Position numbers and translations under genes: made by a program
Shown here: positions 10,968-27,413 of the stretch, in pieces
How positions within the stretch are numbered: the first letter of the stretch is position 1
Layout: each line of letters begins with the position of its first letter
Notes under the pieces: model-generated
What the model was told of the DNA's origin: nothing
What the model saw: only the letters and a program-made list of their open reading frames with translations
The model's database searches: none
Assembly: GCF_964019385.1 (NCBI RefSeq)
Contig: NC_088647.1
Location: 3,286,184 to 3,350,183, forward strand
DNA length: 64,000 bases
DNA from: Sycon ciliatum
Lineage: Eukaryota > Porifera > Calcarea > Leucosolenida > Sycettidae
Direction of reading: 5' to 3'

Positions 10968-11386
10968 AATGAATTCTGCATAAAATGTACGGTGTCGTAC
11001 TACTAAAAGCTACGCATTTCAGAAGTGTGTACGGTTTTTGCCTCCCGTACTCTTCCATCTGCACGATTTTCCTTTGTCAACAGCTAGCTGGCGGAACCCT
11101 ATAAAAACCGAAGATCAAAGTCATTATATGAAAAGAGGCTCTCGAAGCCCCTAAATAGCTCCAGAAGCTATGAGTAAGAATGAAGCTCGCAACAAGAGCC
11201 CAGCATTTCATTTGCTTCTATTCTACTTTTAGTAGTCCTCAGTGGTGCTGAGTTACCAGAAGAAAATATTCTATCATACCACACCAAGTCTCTCTGCACA
11301 CAAACCACAAAACTACCCAATATAAGAAGGGTACACAAGCATAATGCAAGTGGGATAAATTGTGCATGTAACCTCGTTCTAAAATA

Positions 11387-11501
11387 GTTAGTGCATGGCA
11401 GGGAGGGCCTTATGGCTTGTTTGCGCCCTTCAGGTTAGCCCTCGGGACTACGGCCCTCGGGCTAACCTGTCGCCATAAGGCCCTCCCTGCCATGCACTAA
11501 C
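11387..11501. repeat. 115-bp nested hairpin
   Basis: Two perfect 30-bp arms (11387-11416 and 11472-11501, beginning GTTAGTGCATGGCAGGGAGG) enclose a second perfect 11-bp stem, CAGGTTAGCCC (11431-11441) with GGGCTAACCTG (11459-11469). The loop is a short CTCGGG-rich sequence. It could be a minimal MITE or foldback. There is no protein. Confidence 0.85.
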
Positions 11502-11507
11502 CTGTAA

Positions 11508-11886
11508 TTAAAGGGGAAGTGCATCGATTTTTCGAGTATGGTCCAGAAGAAAGACAATTTGATATCGGTTCGAATGGAATATCTCTCGCTTCCATACGAT
11601 AAGCCAAACTTGCCAAATCGCCAATTGTATACCCACGTTGCCATAGCAACCAGCGCAGTGATGACGTACGAAAGGCTTAGCTCCACCACAGAGAAGGTCG
11701 ATCACTGCAGAATTTGGTCATTTTCAATTGGTTTATTGTATTCACGAAGTGAAAGAAGGGCTGTGTTCAATGCTGTTAGTGCAGTGAACTGTTTGTTAGT
11801 AGTCCTCTCGGTTGTGTACTGGGACGTGACACCGACAGGAGAAAGCTGGAGTGCGGAGACACCAGCAGACAAGCGAAAATAGTGAC
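11508..11886 (+). mobile_element. One end of a TTAA-target element
   Basis: TTAA (11508-11511) is followed by AGGGGAAGTGCATCG. The first nine bases after TTAA are identical to the ends at 23619, 35653 (inverse) and 46750. The other end is not found before the scaffold gap at 11887. Confidence 0.45.
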
Positions 11887-12086
11887 NNNNNNNNNNNNNN
11901 NNNNNNNNNNNNNNNNNNNNNNNNNNNNNNNNNNNNNNNNNNNNNNNNNNNNNNNNNNNNNNNNNNNNNNNNNNNNNNNNNNNNNNNNNNNNNNNNNNNN
12001 NNNNNNNNNNNNNNNNNNNNNNNNNNNNNNNNNNNNNNNNNNNNNNNNNNNNNNNNNNNNNNNNNNNNNNNNNNNNNNNNNNNNNN
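11887..12086. other. Assembly gap (200 N)
   Basis: Exactly 200 unknown bases, a fixed-size scaffold gap. True length is unknown. It cuts the zinc-finger LINE tail. Confidence 1.
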
Positions 12087-12945
12087 TCCGCTTGCCGCAT
12101 ATGCACACGTGCTGGAAGGCTGAGCGCTCCGCTGCTGTTGGTCTATGAGCCACCCTTGAACAGCGATGCCTTCCCCGTCCCCGGACACCGCGAAAGCAGC
12201 GACCACACCTGTCACAATGCGCGGCACAACATCCCTCCGCCGGTGCCGACGCTCCGGTAGTTCCAGGTGGCACTGCGGCATCCACCGTTGAGGCACACAC
12301 ATGCCGGACCAAGCCACCGCGGCTTCTCAGCCACCGCCCACACCGCCCGCACTGACTGGCGCCCCGCTGCTCAGACACAGGCCGCGCACGCTCCTCCAGA
12401 CACTTATGCCGAGCCATGTCTCCTTTCCGTGCAAAATCCCGTCCGCATACCGTACATACCACTCGGGGCGGAGGCTCAGGCACATTGTCAGGCTCTTGGT
12501 AGGTGCTGCGCCACTCCGCGCGAGACTCACATGCAACATCATACCATGATGCCTCCACGCCACGGGCACGTAGATCTCGGACAGCACAGTCCTTCCATCT
12601 GCGGCGTGGGCCATGTGCTGGGCGACGCTGCAAGAAGGAGCCAAACAGTACCTGTTTTGGGATGCGGTTGTCCGGCATCCGCGCCACATGCCCCAACCAC
12701 TCCAACCGCCGATGTGCAATTTTGTCTTTAATCGTCTCGGAGTCTCCCCAGCGCACCAGTAGCTCTTCATTGGTGATGTGTTCGTCCCACATCCGGCTTC
12801 GAGAGACCCCGAGGATGGATCGGATGCACCTCATGCTGAAGGTTGAGAGCTTCTGCAGGTCATGCTGAAGGGGCGTCCAGCACTCAGAGCCATACAACAG
12901 CAGGGACAGAACGCAAGCATTGAAGTTCTGTTCTGTCTGTATTAC
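12087..12945 (-). pseudogene. LINE C-terminal domain with C2H2 fingers
   Basis: The minus strand encodes the end of a non-LTR retrotransposon: L-L-Y-G-S-E-C-W, R-R-L-E-W-L-G-H-V-A-R-M-P and R-R-R-W-K-D, the connection region after an RT. Then come three Cys/His clusters: C-T-V-C-G-R-D-F-x-H-x4-C, C-G-R-C-G-R-W-L-x-H-x3-C and C-D-R-C-G-R-C-F-x-H-x3-C. The frame is open from the CA microsatellite near 12950 to the gap. The RT core lies upstream of the CA tract or is lost. C-terminal fingers in a LINE of this type suggest target DNA or RNA binding. The reading frame is well preserved, so the insertion may be fairly young. Confidence 0.75.
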
Positions 12946-12952
12946 ACACAGT

Positions 12953-12983
12953 GACACACACACACACACGCACACACACACAC
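12953..12983. repeat. (CA)n microsatellite
   Basis: Short CA tract at the 5' limit of the zinc-finger LINE fragment. It may mark the point where the element was truncated. Confidence 0.85.
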
Positions 12984-13485
12984 AGACCAAACATGCAAAC
13001 AAACAGGAGAGATGGGGTGACATCAGCGCTATACATGTACATCACACAACATTGCAGACACATTTACGGAAGGTAGACCTAACTAAACTACTTGATATTC
13101 TCTATTGTAAACGTTGGCATTGTGCCAGGCCTCGCGTGTATGTGCATTTACATGATTGTACAGTATATCTGAGAATAGTGTAGCGCCACTCGATCAGAGT
13201 AACGTTAGATTAAAAATCACGGTTGGCTTGACACACAGTCAGACTGAGTAGTTTTCAGCATCCGTATTAACGCCACCACACTGCAAATAAAAGATCTAAG
13301 GCGCAGATGCAGCTCCTACTAAAGCGATGGGAGGTGAGTAGATCAGCCCACCAGCAGACTAAGACCGAAAATCCCACTCACTGCATCCATGTTTCCCTCG
13401 TGCCAGGCCACGATTTCAGCATGGCTTCAAAAAATCCTTCCGCTTCCAAGCAGGAGATGAACCTCGTACTTGTGGTAGAGTCTTG

Positions 13486-13961
13486 TAGGCCTTGACAGAT
13501 TATGCTAATATTTTCGTGAAATTATGCTTTTCGCATTGCTGAAAAAATTGCAGACTTATGCTATTTTTATACTAAAAGTTATCATATTATGCCGCATTAT
13601 GCTCGCATATGCTGCTAATGTATATGATGGTTCTGTGCAAAATAACAGGCGAATTATTTTTGTAGAGGGCGTTGTACTGTAGTAGCAAAAGTTCCGCACC
13701 GTCCGACCTAGCTACATGTATGACCGTCACTGATTGTAGTGGATGGGACATGTAATCAAGGGAATCGTAAACCTACGACTTCCTGGTGCATCTACTTGTA
13801 CTTGTACTTGAAGAACATGTACAACTGTATGGAATTTGATGCGAACAGGCGGATTATTCCAATTTATGCGATTCGTATGCAATTTGCCTCGAATTATGCG
13901 ATTATTCGATTTTGGTAGGAATTATGCGAAAAATTATGCTAGCATAATCTGTCAAGGCCTA
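13486..13961. mobile_element. 476-bp hAT-like MITE
   Basis: Perfect 22-bp TIRs begin TAGGCCTTGACAGATTATGC (13486-13507 and inverse 13940-13961). The flanks GAGTCTTG and GAGTCTAC agree at the first six of eight bases, consistent with an aged 8-bp hAT duplication. The interior is AT-rich with many TTATGC repeats and encodes nothing. Confidence 0.78.
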
Positions 13962-16900
13962 GAGTCTACCACCCACTGTTTCTCAATCATGGTCTTGGAC
14001 CATCCCACTAAGCCTGCCTGCGTTAGATAAGCACTACTAAAAATATGCGTGACTTCAAACCACTATTCACAAAGGCAACGAGCATTTATCGTCGGGGTAA
14101 CCAAGGTCTGAGTAGTAAGCTCGTTGTCATTGCCTGCCATCACTCGGCATCAGTGTCAACTGTCATGCTAGCTACCAAGAGTACATCACACTCCTGCCTG
14201 CTGGGATTATGTACCGTCTAGTCTAGGACTTGGTTCTACATGTACGTTCAACTAACGTTACTTCAAGTACTACTACTAGTACTAGTCCTCTCTTTTCACA
14301 AGAAAAAAACGCGCCAGTGAATGTTACGTTTTAGTACGTGCACAGACACATAACGCTATCGGTGCACGCCACAGCATGCGCATGTATTATGTGCCCGCAC
14401 TACTACTAGTACTAGTATTATACGACTTGTACGAGTACTTGATAGTGCATGCTCTCCGCGTTTCATGTCGATAATCGTGATCTCACGCCATGATCATACT
14501 GTCATGTAGATCCTACGCCCATATACACACTGGAACCTGGGCAGCATGCTGGGTGATACTTCACCTTGCGGTTCACAACTGCTCTTAGCTTTGACATGGA
14601 GCTGAGTGCTGTTAGTGTCAGCATCCCACATGATGCAACCGTGCTACTTCCAGATCAGGCAGTGCTGATAATGCGCTCGCACTTAGGCACACCACGCGAC
14701 TACAGGAGTGTGTGTCACGGCACGCGAGCAAGTGCTGGATATAGCACTTCAGCAGTTACGCGGCGCTGCCACAAAACGCCGATATCGCCTCTCTGTTGGA
14801 TCACATGCAGCTCGTTGCTGTCGAGGTAGTATTGCTGTATTATTTTGTGCGTTCTCGCTCTCTGCCCGGGTCGAGTGCGGGCGACATTGGTTGAGCTAGA
14901 ACTAATAAGAAGTGTAGGCTCGTTACAGTGCAATCCGTGCAGCAAATGTTGGAGCGTTCGAGCAAAGCAAGTAATAGTTAGTTCTATCTTGTCGGCTCGT
15001 GAATAGAAGGGTTAGTGAACATTGAAAGTGCCAGCATATCAGGCTTGTACAGACGGTAGTTATTAGTGGTGGTACACGTGTACCAGGAATTCTTTACCCG
15101 CCTGCCGTGCTTGTGGAGCGGAAGTCATTCTTGATAGAAGCTGCTTCTTACAAGTAACATTAGTTACAGTGGCGTGGAAGTCTGTCAAAGTCTCTTTTTT
15201 CCATCCCCGACCCTCTTTGCGCAGAGGACTTGACCAGGTAGCTGGTTTTCGTCTGTTCCCAACTCTCACATCCCATTACTGCTTACATGCATAGTGCACA
15301 TCGTGCAGCACACTGATTTCGTCCAAGAGGTGTGCACAGAATTCTCCGACACAGCCAAGCAGACTGCAGATACGCGGTCGCAATGTCGTTCGGTTGTCTG
15401 TCGGCCTTCTCCAAGCGTCGCAGTAAGTACACACAAAAATGATAGTCGTTTCGCGGTACTGAACCTTTCCTCTTCCTCAACTAACTACTTGTGCTCACTA
15501 ACATGTGCATTTCCCATTGAGTAGCAATACTGATAATTGTTTTGTCGCTGCCCCTGTACTGTCTCGGTCTTCGTATTACTTCTACAGCTGACACGCATTC
15601 ATTCCTTTGACCTTGAACACAATAGTGGAATAAGGGCTGCACTAAGTCTTGTAGGTTATGGTTTTGTAGGGACTAAAAACAGAACGTCTCCGTCCAAAAA
15701 CCTGAAAATAATTCTGTTATCTGCTTCTATCCCGTTTTGGGGGTGGTGTTCTTTGAACTTCGCCGCTGTACTTGCTGTGAAACATGCGCTGGCGGGATGC
15801 GTCGAGTGATTCTTCGTAAGCGCGTCACTGAGTCCTAAACTAGGCTAAAGTCGTAAAGACGCTCCGTTCCCTGTAACTGGAAGTAATAATTATTATTAGT
15901 TGGAACCCCTACTGACTGTTGTAGCGTGCCATGTACGTGTGTTGTGTGTATGTGATCGGGAGTACTACCAGTACTACTACTAGACGTCTACATTATGTCC
16001 ATGTACATGTTCTGTTGCTGTTACGAATAACATTCTGCATGGAGTCGCGTGTTGGTGGTCCCCGGCTTGGGTAGATCATATAGAGCTTCTCCTACTTTTG
16101 TAGCGTGATCATGAGGCGAAGTGTGCTGCAGCTGCATGCACTCTGCTGACTGTGCATGTGTTGCAGCTCTGTTTCGCCTTGTGAGGACTTGACCCCGCTG
16201 CCTGGTGCGTGTGTAAAGTGGCTTGCTGATCATCATGGTCATTATCTTGCCCTGCGATCTCAGAGTACCTCTTCCACCTTGGCTCAAGCTGTCAAAAACA
16301 CCTTTGTCAAACCTTCTAGATAAGATTCAGGCCATAGCACCATGCTAGAACAGTCAGTAGAAGCCTTGTGGAAGATGGTTCCTCTACCATCATCTACTGT
16401 AGATCTAGGCCGTGGTGGGGGCCCACTTGTTAGTTGTGTATGTAAAGCTACTAAAGGTCTTTGGTAGTCAGAGACAATTATGGATATACCATGCAGAACC
16501 CTGGGAGTGCATGTCTCGTGTAGCTGAGTTACTTCTCTTTCCCGTTTCTCTATTGTTCTGTTCTTCGCTGTATACAAGTAGATCTACGAGCTACCCCGCA
16601 TTGTGTTCGTGTGTATTCTGATGCCCACCTAGTGTCCTGCCCTGAGCTGTGCACAATGCCCTCGTTGAAGTACAAACGAGATGCTGAGTCTGTTCGATGA
16701 GCCGTGTATGCGTGTGTGGCATGTGTTCGCACTTAAATTTGAGTTTGACCTCGTTTCGAGAAAGAACTAGTAGTAGTACCGGTAATACTTTTGGAAACCT
16801 TTTTTTGAAGAAAAAAACCAGCTGAGATACTACTACTGTGCAGCATACAGCTGTTCTGGTACATGGTGTGATATCAAGACAGTGGTAAGGATTTGTTTCC

Positions 16901-17547
16901 TTATTGTATTAGACGCTCTGGAGCTTTGTGGTTGTCGTCTCCATCGCATGCGGAAGCTAGCTCGTGTCGAGTAGAGCGTCTTTGCTGGTTACATGCTTGG
17001 ACAGCAGTATCGCGGATATCCTGGGTAGAAGAGCACTCGCAGTTCGTGTAGGTGTTCACGTTAACGTTCGCAGGTATCTGCAATGCTTCGCTTCACCTGG
17101 CGTCGAGCGTCGACCCCGGCGGAACAACCGGTCGTCAGGTGAAGGTTGATGGGTGAATGATTTGCACCACTCCATGACTGTTGCAGAACACTATACGACG
17201 GAAACGGGAGTTTATGCTCGCCGCCATGCCAAGCGATCGTCTCCTTACCGCGAACAAGACACACGACATTGTGGACAGGTCGGCGAGCTGGGCACAATGC
17301 GGCACTGCTCCGTGCTATAGTACGAATACTCACAATGCAGTCGTGTACTGTAGTAGCGTGAATAGGAAGTTCTGTTACATGACCGTGCTCGGCTAGCTAA
17401 CGGTGAAACTTCAACTCGTGAGTCAAGTGTTTTCCCCGGTCGACAGCAAACGCGAGAGCGCAATAAATTACTTGTGTTTATACTAAGTTGTAACTTGTAA
17501 GGTCAGGCGTGTATCCTGGTAGTCCTGGGAGGTAGTGCGCTAAAGCC
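13962..17547. other. Gene-poor spacer upstream of the SH3 gene
   Basis: No gene recognised on either strand. The short motif TACTACTAGTACTAGT recurs near 14268 and 14400, with a degenerate version near 15963. The part nearest 17548 may hold the promoter and 5' UTR of the SH3-domain gene, but no core promoter motif stands out. Confidence 0.4.
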
Positions 17548-21457
<3,910 letters not shown>

Positions 21458-22909
21458 ACCATGTCAACAACCCAGCGTTCTACAACTGCGTGGACTAGCG
21501 CCAAAGCCCACGGTCGAATGCAGTGCAGTTGTTTGCAGCGTTAATGCACTGCACTGTGCTCAGATTGGACCGCAGCTGCAGTGTTCTGTACTGAACTACC
21601 TCACTCGCGTTTAGTCTCCTGATTCTAAATTTATGATCTGGTCGCCTGTTCCGATCCTCGCCAACTTGTGCCCTGGTCAGCATGCACCCGTCGAGCCCAG
21701 GACCAAATGGTGGACCGCTGTCTGCACCTGGCATGAAATTGCATTCAATGATGTTGAACACTGTCTACAAGATCATCGCAAATAACTATCCTATGCTGGC
21801 GGTGGTCCAGTCCAGATTACCTACCTCCAGAGTACTTTTTTAAAGCTTGACAACTAATTCTAATGATCTATCACTGGACCGAAACCGGAATTGCCCGATT
21901 GCCACTCACTACATGCCCCTCTGCTAAGTCCTCCTGACACACTTGACACTTGTTTCACACTTGCTTCTTAGTACCCATCAAATAACGTGTGCTTTCATCA
22001 GCCAGTTGTGGAGCATTGCGATCAGTTCTGCGTGTGTCAACCTGGAAAACGTCATGACACGTACACACCACCGGGCGCTGCACTAGCGGTGCTCAATGTG
22101 CAACTTTAGATCTCTCTCTCTCTCCCCCCCCCCCAGCTGGCATTTTCGGCAATGCTCGTGTCTGCCTGTGTCTGGTCTCTGCCACGTGTACACACTGCTC
22201 AATTGCATGTTCACCTTTTCAAGTAAAACAAAAATTTACCGTCATGTTTGCGATCAGCTGCAGTCAGTCTCATGTATGGAGACTTTGCTGTGCGCTTCAA
22301 AAGCCTGCTGCTGCTGCTGCTGCTTAGTCCTCACACTGGTGATTCCAGTTAGCTGTGCCTGGACTTCCCATTGTGTGTCTGCATTAGTGGCACGGCTTTG
22401 GCTCAGGACTGCATGCACGCACTACGTACTTTGGAAATATCTTGCTGAATCAGTGCCGCTACCAAGCCTCTATAAAAGATTATTTCCCTTTTTGTTCAGT
22501 TTGATAACATGACTTATATATATATGCCGTCCATGATCATTCGGGCACGGTTCTTTGCTCTCCGCTTCTTGTTGTATTTCTCTCCCCGTTTCTTCCGCTT
22601 CCCTCAATTTTGTTGTTAGCTTTGTCTTTTTTTGGGTTTCAAAGTTGAAAACGGACTTCGTTGGAGGCCCGTGTGCTTTGTCAGAAATGTTGTATCCACT
22701 GTGACGTAGGGGATGATGATCCATGCGTGAGTGATCACGTGAGTGAGCGTGTGTCTGTGTGCGTGCGGTCAGGTATGTGTGTAAATTACTGGTAAAAGTA
22801 CCCAATCTCTGGACAGACACAATGAATCTATGTAGCGGTGCATTTGGAAAACAAGAGTGCAATCTCCTCAGTCCGCACTGCGAATACCTTTATATTCCAC
22901 CACCAAAAT
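21458..22909. other. 3' flank of the SH3 gene
   Basis: Probably the 3' UTR then spacer. It has a (TC)n-poly-C tract at 22113-22135 and a short (CTG)n at 22303-22324. No convincing poly(A) signal or second gene is seen. Confidence 0.4.
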
Positions 22910-23530
22910 TACATTAATTTGGTGGAATAGTGATTCGCCCTGCTGAGGTACGAAAATTATTGAGGGCTCTTGATCCTTCGAAAGCGTGAGCCAGAGGTCC
23001 TGATGCAATTCCGGGCAGAGTCCTCACAGCCAATGCTGAGCACTGGCCTTGCAGTGCCATTCTATTTGCACTTCCGCCAGTGAATGACGTCGGGGATACA
23101 ACCACAGTCTTGGAACTTAGCAAATATCGTCCCAGTCCACAACTTTAAAAGAAACGGTCCGGGTCAAAGTCAGAACTATCAAACTATCGGCCCATTCCCC
23201 TCCTATTCCTCATCTCCAAGACAATGGAAGCAATTCTAATCATGCGTTCACCAACGTTCCCGAAGGAAATAATCTACTATGTACAAACCGCCAGTTTGGT
23301 TTTCGCCAAGGTTTAGGGCCTGCTGACCTTCTGACAGGACTGCACCACCAGTGGAGCAAATAGCATCTGCCGGTGGTGCTGTACGCATTGCTGCCGTTGA
23401 ATTGTCGCCGTCGACATTGCGGGGGCCTTAGATAAAGTCTCCACTGCAGGTGTCCTTTACAAGGCAAAGGCTTAGGGAGTGTCCGGGAACCTCCTCAAGT
23501 GGCTCCGCACAGCTACCTGGCGGATAGACG
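22910..23530 (+). pseudogene. Degenerate LINE reverse transcriptase fragment (YADD family)
   Basis: Scattered over three frames are G-P-F-P-L-L-F-L-I-S-K-T-M-E-A-I and R-Q-F-G-F-R-Q-G-L-G-P-A-D-L-L-T, which parallel R-Q-F-G-F-S-R-G-L-G-T-A-D-L-L-T in the LINE at 5036-6640, and then a S-Y-L-A-D-R-R stretch. Several stops and indels. It ends about 90 bp before the TTAA of the transposon nest. Confidence 0.72.
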
Positions 23531-24112
23531 AATCCAATGCATCCAGTCTTCTTTTGAGCAGTACCTGTTCCTGCTCCGCGCATCCCCCTGGTTTCTGATG
23601 TCTCGAACGTGTACTTAAAGGGGAAGTTAAGGTGGCAGTCTGGGTTCAGAGGGTCAAAAAACAAAGTTTCGATTTTCTGTATTTTTTCACTGGCAGCGTC
23701 TTGTGTATGGTCCAAAGGGTTTATCCTGAAAATGTGAGCGTAATCGGGTGCTTCCTTCCGGAGATATAGCCGCGCAAAGTCTGCACAATTGTTTTTGAAA
23801 TACTGAAATATCAGCAAATTTCTACAAAATTTAGGTTTGCACACTATTCCGATTTTTACCGTCAATCTTTGAGCGATTTCATTAAAATTTTCTGGAGCGA
23901 CTCCTGGTACTCCTCTGCGCTGCAGACTGACAGCCGCGCACGATCTTTGTCACCATGGCAACCAAGATAACTTTTGCGCATGCGCAAATTCAAAAAATTC
24001 AAATTTCGACTCTCATGATCTCAGCTGATCGCTCTGCTGTTGAAACTAGTTACTTTTGGAGTAATTGTTTTGGAGTAATTGTTTCTTGGAGCTAACCCCT
24101 TCGTTGGCTACT

Positions 24113-25951
24113 ATGGGGAAGTCTAGAGCCAAGGGAAAGCCCGGACGATCTAAGAAAAGGAAAAGAACGTTCTATGGAGTGTCTCAGGCGCCGAAGGCTC
24201 CCTCTGGTGAAATTTCGCCTGCAAAACAAATTCCTGACTTGCCACTGTCTGATGACGACCTTGAAGTGTCAGCAGAAGCCACGTCTTCAAACAGCGATAG
24301 TGATGGAAGTGGCGGTGAAGTCGACAGCAGTTCCTCCGACAGTGACTTGGATGAAGAGTGTGAGGAAGGGGCGCATGGATTTCGCCTGATTGATCTCGAG
24401 TGCCTTCAGCAGCTTTTGTCAGCTGCAGTTTGTTGCAGTGGCTGTAATGGCGCAGTCACGATCAGCGAATCGCAACGGGGAGGCCTTGCATCATGCCTGG
24501 AGCTTTCCTGTGTTAACTGCGGCGACATAGCAAGCGAATTTATGTCCAAGAAGTTCAATCGGGTCTGGGAGGTGAACAGACGAGCAGTATTCGGAATGCG
24601 ACTGATTGGCCGTGGACGTCAATCAATGGTAAAGCTGGCGGGTGCACTGAATATGCCATCACCTATGAGTCGGTCGACATTTTACAGCCATGCTAAAGGC
24701 CTGCATTCCGCGTCCAAGAGCGTCGCTGAGCGTAGCATGACTGAGGCAGCTGAGAAAGCAGTGTCCGCAGCAGATGGGGGTAGCGATATCGCTGCTTCCT
24801 ATGACGGTACCTGGATGCGCCGAGGATTCGCATCGCTCTTCGGAGCCTTCACTATAATTGCATATGATGTCGGCAAAGTGGTGGACTGCGAAGTGCTTTC
24901 AAAGTTTTGCCACAAGTGCACGCACTTGGCGTCTAGAAAAGAGAAGGGAGAGCTAACCAAAGATGACTATGATCGACAGATTGCCGAACACGATTGCTCA
25001 GTCAACACCACTGTATCAGCTCCTGCCATGGAGAGTGCAGCCGCCAAGACTCTGTGGGCCAGGTCCTTTGAGAGCCGCAAGCTGAGGTACACCACCTACA
25101 TTGGTGATGGAGATACCAAGAGTTTTAAGGCTGTGCGTGACGCTTGTCCGTATGGGCCCGAGGTGCCTGTAGTCAAGGAGGAATGTGTCGGCCACGTTCA
25201 AAAACGCATCGGTACCAGCCTAAGAAAGCTGAAGAAAAACCTTGCGGGCAAGAAGCTTGCTGATGGGCGCACTATAGGCGGACGTGGTCGCCTCACGGAT
25301 GCCATGATCGACAAGCTGCAAGCCTACTATGGCATGGCTGTGCGGAACAACAGCGGAGACTTGCAAGCCATGGCCAGGGCCATATGGGCATCCCTCATGC
25401 ATCGTGCATCCAGCGACAGTAAACCTCAGCACCAGTATTGTCCGCCTGGAATTAACAGCTGGTGTAGATGGCAGCAGCAACAGGCAGGTGGTGATGTCTA
25501 CGCCCACCACAATATCCTGCCAGAGGCAGTATGGAAGGAACTGAAGCCGGTCTACATTCGGTTGTCCGACCGGAGTTTGCTCGAGCGCTGCCAGAAGGGT
25601 GCTACGCAGAATCGCAACGAAGCGTTCAATGGACTCGTGTGGCAGTTGTGTCCAAAGACAGGCTTTGCATCCGCTCCCACTGTCCAGATGTGCGTCTACC
25701 TGGCCGTGGCCTGGTTCAATGATGGAGGTGTGGCAGTGAAACGCGTTCTGGACGAGATGGGCCTCCCTACTGGACACCATACGACACGTCTCATCAAGCT
25801 GCTAGACCGTGAGAGACAGGCACATGCTGCCAGAAAGAAGTCAGAAGAAGGGAAGAGGTCACGAAAGAAGCGAAGGAGGATCAGGAAAGGCATCCAGGAT
25901 GAGCAGCAAGAGGAAGAAGGTTTGACATATGAAGCTGGTGGCTTCGACTAA
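24113..25951 (+). CDS. DDE transposase, Mutator-like family of invertebrates
   Basis: 612 aa from ATG 24113 in one exon. An upstream in-frame ATG at 24065 adds 16 residues, but the start at 24113 opens with a Lys/Arg-rich tail (K-K-R-K-R) typical of nuclear import. An acidic Ser/Asp-rich stretch follows at about 40-85. Next is a Cys cluster, C-C-S-G-C-x-G-A-V and C-V-N-C-G, likely a zinc knuckle. The catalytic RNase H-like core shows Y-D-G-T-W (D231), G-D-G-D-T-K (D332/D334) and N-E-A-F-N (E503), a plausible DDE set, with the conserved E-C-V-G-H-V-Q-K-R. The C terminus is again Lys/Arg-rich. This matches the Mutator-like transposase proteins abundant in cnidarians and other invertebrates. The frame is intact, so the protein could be functional, but its element is interrupted. 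Confidence 0.85.
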   Translation: MGKSRAKGKPGRSKKRKRTFYGVSQAPKAPSGEISPAKQIPDLPLSDDDLEVSAEATSSNSDSDGSGGEVDSSSSDSDLDEECEEGAHGFRLIDLECLQQLLSAAVCCSGCNGAVTISESQRGGLASCLELSCVNCGDIASEFMSKKFNRVWEVNRRAVFGMRLIGRGRQSMVKLAGALNMPSPMSRSTFYSHAKGLHSASKSVAERSMTEAAEKAVSAADGGSDIAASYDGTWMRRGFASLFGAFTIIAYDVGKVVDCEVLSKFCHKCTHLASRKEKGELTKDDYDRQIAEHDCSVNTTVSAPAMESAAAKTLWARSFESRKLRYTTYIGDGDTKSFKAVRDACPYGPEVPVVKEECVGHVQKRIGTSLRKLKKNLAGKKLADGRTIGGRGRLTDAMIDKLQAYYGMAVRNNSGDLQAMARAIWASLMHRASSDSKPQHQYCPPGINSWCRWQQQQAGGDVYAHHNILPEAVWKELKPVYIRLSDRSLLERCQKGATQNRNEAFNGLVWQLCPKTGFASAPTVQMCVYLAVAWFNDGGVAVKRVLDEMGLPTGHHTTRLIKLLDRERQAHAARKKSEEGKRSRKKRRRIRKGIQDEQQEEEGLTYEAGGFD

Positions 25952-26519
25952 GTTCTAGTAAGTTCTAGTTGGACAGACATACCTCCATCTGTACTTGCAC
26001 AGAGCACTTTTTTTCTCCATTTTCCACTGAGTCGCGTACCTCTTAGACAGCGTAGCGAAGAACCTGTAAGTCACAGACCCCATAAACCATACATTTTTGG
26101 AAACTGTGAGCATTTATCAAGGTGCTAAGTGTCATGGATTTTTATATTTGTCTAGTAGCTTTGAGTAAAGTGCTACTGATCGAGGACCTAAATTTTGCGC
26201 GATTGCATGATTTTTGTTTGACAGCTTGAGTACTTTGTTCTGAATATGATTTCAAAATTCCGCTCCACTTAGCACCTAGGTATATGTGAAGGAAATCCTG
26301 TGGAGCACTCAGTTTCTACCAGGGAGTAGTAAAATACAGGGAGGTGACACGCCACTAATCGTGATTTTTGATGGTTGCCTCGCGATTGTTTTTTATTTTT
26401 TAGCAAAAAAACCATTCGTAGAATCCATCTCGAGTATTTGTAAAAGGCCTAATTCCATAAAGAAACCCACACATCTAGAAGAACAGTATTCTTTTGGACG
26501 TTCGCATGTACGCACGTCC

Positions 26520-27374
26520 ATGGTCATTGTGGGGAGAACCAACATCACAGAAAAAATTGCCCCTATCGACGATATGGACAAGGAGAACGGCGGTCACTTC
26601 CTTGAGTAAGTAATGTGTGTTAGCTTCGATGAGCAAGAGTATAAATTTGGGAGCCGAAAATATCACTAGGACACCACATGATCTACTCTTTTCTTGCCTC
26701 AGTTGTGATCAGGTAGTACTTTTCTACCTACCCAACAACGATGAGCATTTCATATTATGGTATGCTGGTAATTTGGACTGAAATGTGATCCTGATTTGGC
26801 ATTGTTTTGACCTAATGTTGTTCTACAGTACTGGCACTCTTGTTGACAGAGGCTTGCCATATAAGAGGAAAAGAATTGACCAGGATGGTGACCTTCCTCC
26901 ACAGCGTGTACTGTCGGACATCAGCGCACTCACCAGTAAGCAACGCTTATTTCTTTATGTTTCTGACTCAGCTGATTACACATGCGGAAACACGGCCGAA
27001 GTCCCCCCCCCCCCCCCCCGCCCCCCCCCCCTCCCACCACACGCACACACTCGCACATGCGCACACACGGTGGCACAGCACACGAGGAACACAACAAGGG
27101 GCGGAGAATGATCATTCCTGAGCTCTTCCGGACTCAAATGACTGTCCAAACCTCGCCCACCCACGCGTGCACACGCGCGCGCACATACAAACACACACAG
27201 TCACCCCCCCCCTCCTACATGCATACACACATGCACACTCCCCCCCCCCCCCCCAAACACACACACACACACACATAGAACATGAGGAACACATTCTTCA
27301 GGTTAGTTGAGTTGATTCACCAATCCTCGCCGCATTACCTAGGCGAATGACAACAACAACACACGCACACACAT

Positions 27375-27413
<39 letters not shown>

